A DNA stretch of 64,000 bases. Source: Labilithrix sp. (GTDB lineage: Bacteria > Myxococcota_A > Polyangia > Polyangiales > Polyangiaceae). Each line of letters starts with the position of its first letter. The stretch's first letter is position 1. The translations under genes were made by a program, and so were the position numbers. Below, one piece after another: positions 61,009 to 64,000 of this stretch. The stretch is from positions 39,034-103,033 of the forward strand of contig JAHBWC010000016.1 in NCBI GenBank assembly GCA_019637225.1, given 5' to 3'. The notes under the pieces were generated by a model. The model saw only the letters and a program-made list of their open reading frames with translations, did not search any database and was not told the origin of the DNA.

Positions 61009-61211
61009 CGCCGTCGAGGATACCCTCCGGTGAAGCGCGGGTGTAGCGCGAGGGAGACACCCACCGCCGCGCTCGTCGTGAGGCGGAGAGGTCGATTCGT
61101 GGCCGTTTGCCAGGGGCGCGGCTGCCGCGTTCGCCTTGGAGGGCTCGTTATTCTGGCGTTTCCGCCGGAACGCGCGTTGCACCCAAGCGCCGCAGTGCTA
61201 TGAGGCCGGCC

Positions 61212-61493
61212 ATGAAGCTCGACCATGCTGCCTCCGCCCTCGCGATCCTCGTCGCGATCCTGGCGGCCGGGTGCGGAGCGCGCGTCTCGAACGAGCCGGT
61301 CGCCGCGCCGAAGTCGCCCGTCGCGGCGGTTCGGCTGCTCGCCGCCGAGCTCCACGCGACCGACGACGCGCCGAGGGTCGGCAAGTCGCAGCACTCGGAC
61401 GCGTCCGTCCTCGACGAGGAAGCGGGCAAGAAGGACCCGCCGCGCGGCCGGGTCGACCGCACGCGCGGCGGCGGCTTCAGCGGCTACAAGTGA
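61212..61493 (+). CDS. Small lipoprotein (93 aa)
   Basis: ATG at 61212 gives MKLDHAASALAILVAILAAG then CGARVSNEPV, a lipoprotein signal with lipobox LAAGC. The mature part is short, charged and Asp/Lys-rich and ends RGRVDRTRGGGFSGYK. An ATG at 61200 is an alternative start. No family recognised. Confidence 0.65.
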   Translation: MKLDHAASALAILVAILAAGCGARVSNEPVAAPKSPVAAVRLLAAELHATDDAPRVGKSQHSDASVLDEEAGKKDPPRGRVDRTRGGGFSGYK

Positions 61494-61548
61494 GCGGCCG
61501 GCTCCCGTCGCTCCGCCGGCCCTTCGGCGTGACGACGGCCTGATGGGC

Positions 61549-62271
61549 TCACACGGCCACGCGCCGTGCGCGTAGCCCCCAGCCCGCGCTCGGCGGGTTC
61601 GACTCGCGGTCGAGCGCCAGCGCCGAGCGGTCGAGCTGGGACGAGAGATCGGCCGGATCGTCGTAGAGGGCGATCGCTCCGGCGAGGTCGCGGTCGGGCC
61701 AGCCTCCACATCGGAGGGCCACGACGGGCACGCCGGCCCGCTCGCCGGCGGCGACGTCGTACGGCGTGTCGCCGATCATCAGCGCTTCGCCTGCCGTCAC
61801 GCCGATGCGGTCGAGCGCGACTTCGACGAGATCCGGATCGGGCTTGCTGCGGTCGGCGTCGTCGGCCGACACGACGACGTCGATGAGATCCGCGACTCCG
61901 GCCGCGCGGAGGAGGTCCGCGATGTCGTCCGCGGATGCCGAAGAGACCGCGGCGCAGACGAGCCCGCGCGATCGCAGGCGGTCGACGAGCACGCGTGAGC
62001 CGTGGAACGGACCGAGGTCCGGCAGGTAGCGCGCCTTGAAGATCATCGCGCGCCGCTCGCGGATGGCGGCGCCCTCGACGGACGTGGGAGCGACGCCGAC
62101 GAGCTCTGCGAGCAGCTTGTCGGCGCCCATCCCGACCTTCGATCGCACGAGCGCGAAGGGGACGTTTCGCCCGTGGCCTCGAAGTGAGTCGAGCCAAGCA
62201 TGAGCATGTGCGTCGTTGCTGTCGAGCAGGGTTCCATCGATGTCGAAAAGGACGGCTCGGATCCGCGCCAT
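61549..62271 (-). CDS. HAD-superfamily hydrolase (phosphoglycolate phosphatase-like)
   Basis: The 240-residue protein begins [20 protein letters not shown], motif I with nucleophile D10 and acid/base D12. Motif II is [13 protein letters not shown], motif III K in [14 protein letters not shown], and motif [23 protein letters not shown] helical cap sits between motifs I and II. It is likely a soluble phosphatase for small phosphorylated metabolites, such as phosphoglycolate or a sugar phosphate. It diverges from the lipoprotein at 62573. Confidence 0.88.
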   Translation of the reverse strand: MARIRAVLFDIDGTLLDSNDAHAHAWLDSLRGHGRNVPFALVRSKVGMGADKLLAELVGVAPTSVEGAAIRERRAMIFKARYLPDLGPFHGSRVLVDRLRSRGLVCAAVSSASADDIADLLRAAGVADLIDVVVSADDADRSKPDPDLVEVALDRIGVTAGEALMIGDTPYDVAAGERAGVPVVALRCGGWPDRDLAGAIALYDDPADLSSQLDRSALALDRESNPPSAGWGLRARRVAV

Positions 62272-62480
62272 GGCTCACCTTCTGCCGAGCGAGGTGCAGT
62301 CCACGTGCCCGCTTCGAGCGGACGCCGGGCGTCCCGCACCGCCGCAGCACGCGCTGCCGCGCGGTGACGAGGCGCCCCGCGCGCTCCCGAGCGCTCCCCG
62401 GGGAGCCGCCCCGCGCCGCGCTCGGCTCCACGCGGGGCCGGATCGCGCACGATCGATGGTGGAGCTCGCCTACACCAGAG

Positions 62481-62532
62481 TACATCATGTAACTTATGGA
62501 AATAATTACAGTGAGCCAATGTCCCACATTGG
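62481..62532 (+). promoter_or_regulatory. AT-rich promoter region with two inverted repeats
   Basis: In a very GC-rich genome this stretch is strikingly AT-rich. TACAT-C-ATGTA (62481-62491) is a short palindrome, GTAACTTATGGAAATAATTA then C follows, and CCAATGT (62516-62522)/ACATTGG (62526-62532) is a perfect 7-base inverted repeat with a 3-base spacer. They lie 40-90 bases upstream of the lipoprotein at 62573, so they are probably its promoter and operator sites. Confidence 0.65.
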
Positions 62533-62572
62533 CACACCTGTCGCTTCAGAGCTGGCTTGGAGGTTCTTCGCC

Positions 62573-63820
62573 ATGCTCGTCGATCGTAGCCGCTTCCTGA
62601 AGCTTGCCGTCGCCATCGCCGCCACGACCTCGGTCGCCACCGTCGCTTGCTCGGCGGCTCCCGACGAGGCCGGTGAGGACGGCTCCGTGGAAGAGGAGGT
62701 CCAGGGGCAGACGGCCGGCGGCTCGTGCAACGCGCGGTCGATCCGGAGGCCGGGCGAGGGGAGCATGACGCCGTACTCGTACGCCGAGGGCTTCTGCTTC
62801 GACCTCGCCCGACACGAGGGCGCGCCCGACGCGGAGGGCATCACGACGGGTTGGTTCGACTTCATTCACGATCACTGCCGCGCGTACAGCTCGCAGCTTC
62901 AGCCCGCGGTCGCCAAGACGGTGAAGGAGTGCCTCGAGCGCGCCGACGCCGCGCGGCCGCGCAACGCGAACGGCGACCCGACCGTCGAGTTCGACGCCGG
63001 CGCGATGTACGACTGCGGCAAGAGCGCGCTCTTCTCGATCTGCCGCGACGGCATCGACCAGCGCGTCAACGCGAAGAAGGACGCGAACAACCAGGGCCGC
63101 GCCGACCGGATCGCCTCGGTGTTGAAGGCGCGCGGAGACACCCGCCCGCTCCGCGCGATCCTGAGCGAGGTGATGGCCGTGCTCTCGGGCCTCAAGTCCT
63201 CCGCGCGCGGGCAGATCGAGCAGTGCGTCAGCGCCGAAGGCTGGGACCTCTACACCTGCGTCGAGGGGATCTCCGCCGACTTCTCGCTCGCCGAGGCCGA
63301 CGCGAACGAGCCCGGCCCGAACGCGTCCGACGCCTGCTCCGTCGGCGCCGCGGGCGGCGCGCCTCCCGCGAACGCGTGCGACGCGGTGCTGGCGAAGATC
63401 GATCGCGAGAGCGCGCAGGGCGCGTTCGCCGTCCGCGACTTCGCCGAGAGCCACTGCGCCTCGTACCTGAAGAACTTCCAGCCGGCCGCCGCGAAGGCGA
63501 CCATCGCGTGCCTCACGGACCCGAGCAAGCCGACGTACCAGAACATCTACGCCTGCGGCGCCACCGGCTTGAAGAAGGTCTGCCGCGATCCCGGCGCCGT
63601 CGACGCGACGTGCAAGGGCATCGTCGCGTCGATCGTCGCGGTCGATCCGCAGGCGAACGCGGGCGGCCGGCTCACGCGCCAGTGCCGCACGCTCATGCCG
63701 GGTCTGAGGGCGACCGCGCGCGACGCGGTGAAGTCCTGCGTCCCGGACCTCGCCGCGCGCTTCGGCCAGCCGCTCGCACGCTACGCGTTCTACTCGTGCG
63801 TCGAGGGACTCGATCCCTGA
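62573..63820 (+). CDS. Cys-rich lipoprotein with internal duplication (415 aa)
   Basis: ATG at 62573 has TTGGAGG nine bases upstream. [20 protein letters not shown] then [17 protein letters not shown] is a lipoprotein signal with Cys near 26. Two related halves follow. In each, a C-xxx(x)-C pattern repeats: [20 protein letters not shown] with ECLERA and [16 protein letters not shown] in the first, [20 protein letters not shown] with CLTDPS and [17 protein letters not shown] in the second; both close with a CVEGI/CVEGL end. This looks like a duplicated disulfide-rich helical domain. No family recognised. Confidence 0.78.
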   Translation: MLVDRSRFLKLAVAIAATTSVATVACSAAPDEAGEDGSVEEEVQGQTAGGSCNARSIRRPGEGSMTPYSYAEGFCFDLARHEGAPDAEGITTGWFDFIHDHCRAYSSQLQPAVAKTVKECLERADAARPRNANGDPTVEFDAGAMYDCGKSALFSICRDGIDQRVNAKKDANNQGRADRIASVLKARGDTRPLRAILSEVMAVLSGLKSSARGQIEQCVSAEGWDLYTCVEGISADFSLAEADANEPGPNASDACSVGAAGGAPPANACDAVLAKIDRESAQGAFAVRDFAESHCASYLKNFQPAAAKATIACLTDPSKPTYQNIYACGATGLKKVCRDPGAVDATCKGIVASIVAVDPQANAGGRLTRQCRTLMPGLRATARDAVKSCVPDLAARFGQPLARYAFYSCVEGLDP

Positions 63821-63856
63821 GGCGGGCATCGCCCCCTTCCGGTCGGCGTCGCGTCC

Positions 63857-64000
63857 TCACCAGCCGGTCTTGTCGCGGACGGGCTGCGCGAGATCGTCGG
63901 CGAGCCGCCGGTGGAACTCGGGGTTGCCGTGGCCGCCGCACCCGGTGAGCTCCGAGGCTCGGGCGACGGGTGGGGTGACGGCGTAGACCCTGCCGTCGCC
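63857..64000 (-). CDS. Protein C-terminus, partial (runs off window)
   Basis: A minus-strand frame enters from the right edge and stops at TGA 63857-63859. The 47 visible residues begin GDGRVYAVTPPVARASELTG and end LADDLAQPVRDKTGW. No family can be named from so little. It is convergent with the Cys-rich lipoprotein. Confidence 0.5.
   Translation of the reverse strand, partial: GDGRVYAVTPPVARASELTGCGGHGNPEFHRRLADDLAQPVRDKTGW

Overview
The window is about 64 kb of very GC-rich, densely packed bacterial chromosome. Many short lipoproteins, a Ser/Thr protein kinase with a C-terminal membrane anchor, GTG/TTG starts, 4-base ATGA/GTGA gene overlaps and several families common in Polyangia point to a myxobacterium of the Myxococcota (Polyangiales/Labilithrix-like). 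This is an inference from gene style. No rRNA or taxonomic marker was searched.

Layout. 1-5323: a surface-polysaccharide or glycolipid block with two methyltransferases, two family-2 glycosyltransferases and galE; one glycosyltransferase carries a long Pro/Ala/Lys/Ser repeat tail. 5361-5433: tRNA-Lys(CUU). 5434-17450: a 12-kb genomic island inserted at the 3' end of that tRNA gene. A 22-base copy of the tRNA end lies at 5412-5433 and again at 17429-17450. The island holds a frameshifted tyrosine recombinase with intact catalytic residues, a HicA-like toxin operon with an unknown 441-aa partner, a dead kinase remnant, a ParA-like ATPase, a Gabija-like pair (OLD nuclease plus a very short UvrD helicase), an IS21 istB remnant, an FRG-domain protein and an orphan gene between two 32-base repeats. 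It reads as a partly decayed defence island.

17545-24534: mostly small envelope genes (DoxX-like protein, DUF2252 lipoprotein with a beta-barrel partner, LTD lipoprotein, ArsR regulator with an SRPBCC partner, lipoprotein parvulin, two more lipoproteins). 24657-32073: large membrane metallophosphoesterase, PEP carboxylase, gluzincin-like lipoprotein and a DUF6918-like protein. 32198-35706: fadI-fadJ beta-oxidation operon behind a palindromic operator. 35777-39295: membrane proteins, purB and another glycosyltransferase. 39485-46205: phosphate regulon in one run, phoB-phoR-pstS-pstC-pstA-pstB-phoU, nearly all overlapping by 4 bases.

46261-55572: argH, a pseudo-protease with a PDZ domain, a PP2C phosphatase, a response regulator/histidine kinase pair, an ECF sigma factor with a probable anti-sigma partner, and a Ser/Thr kinase with a TPR-type protein. 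55822-59628: a 1268-aa GH13-type enzyme whose N-terminal region carries an HEXXH motif. 59648-64000: a winged-helix plus twin small membrane protein operon, small lipoproteins, a HAD phosphatase and a Cys-rich duplicated lipoprotein behind an AT-rich palindromic promoter region.
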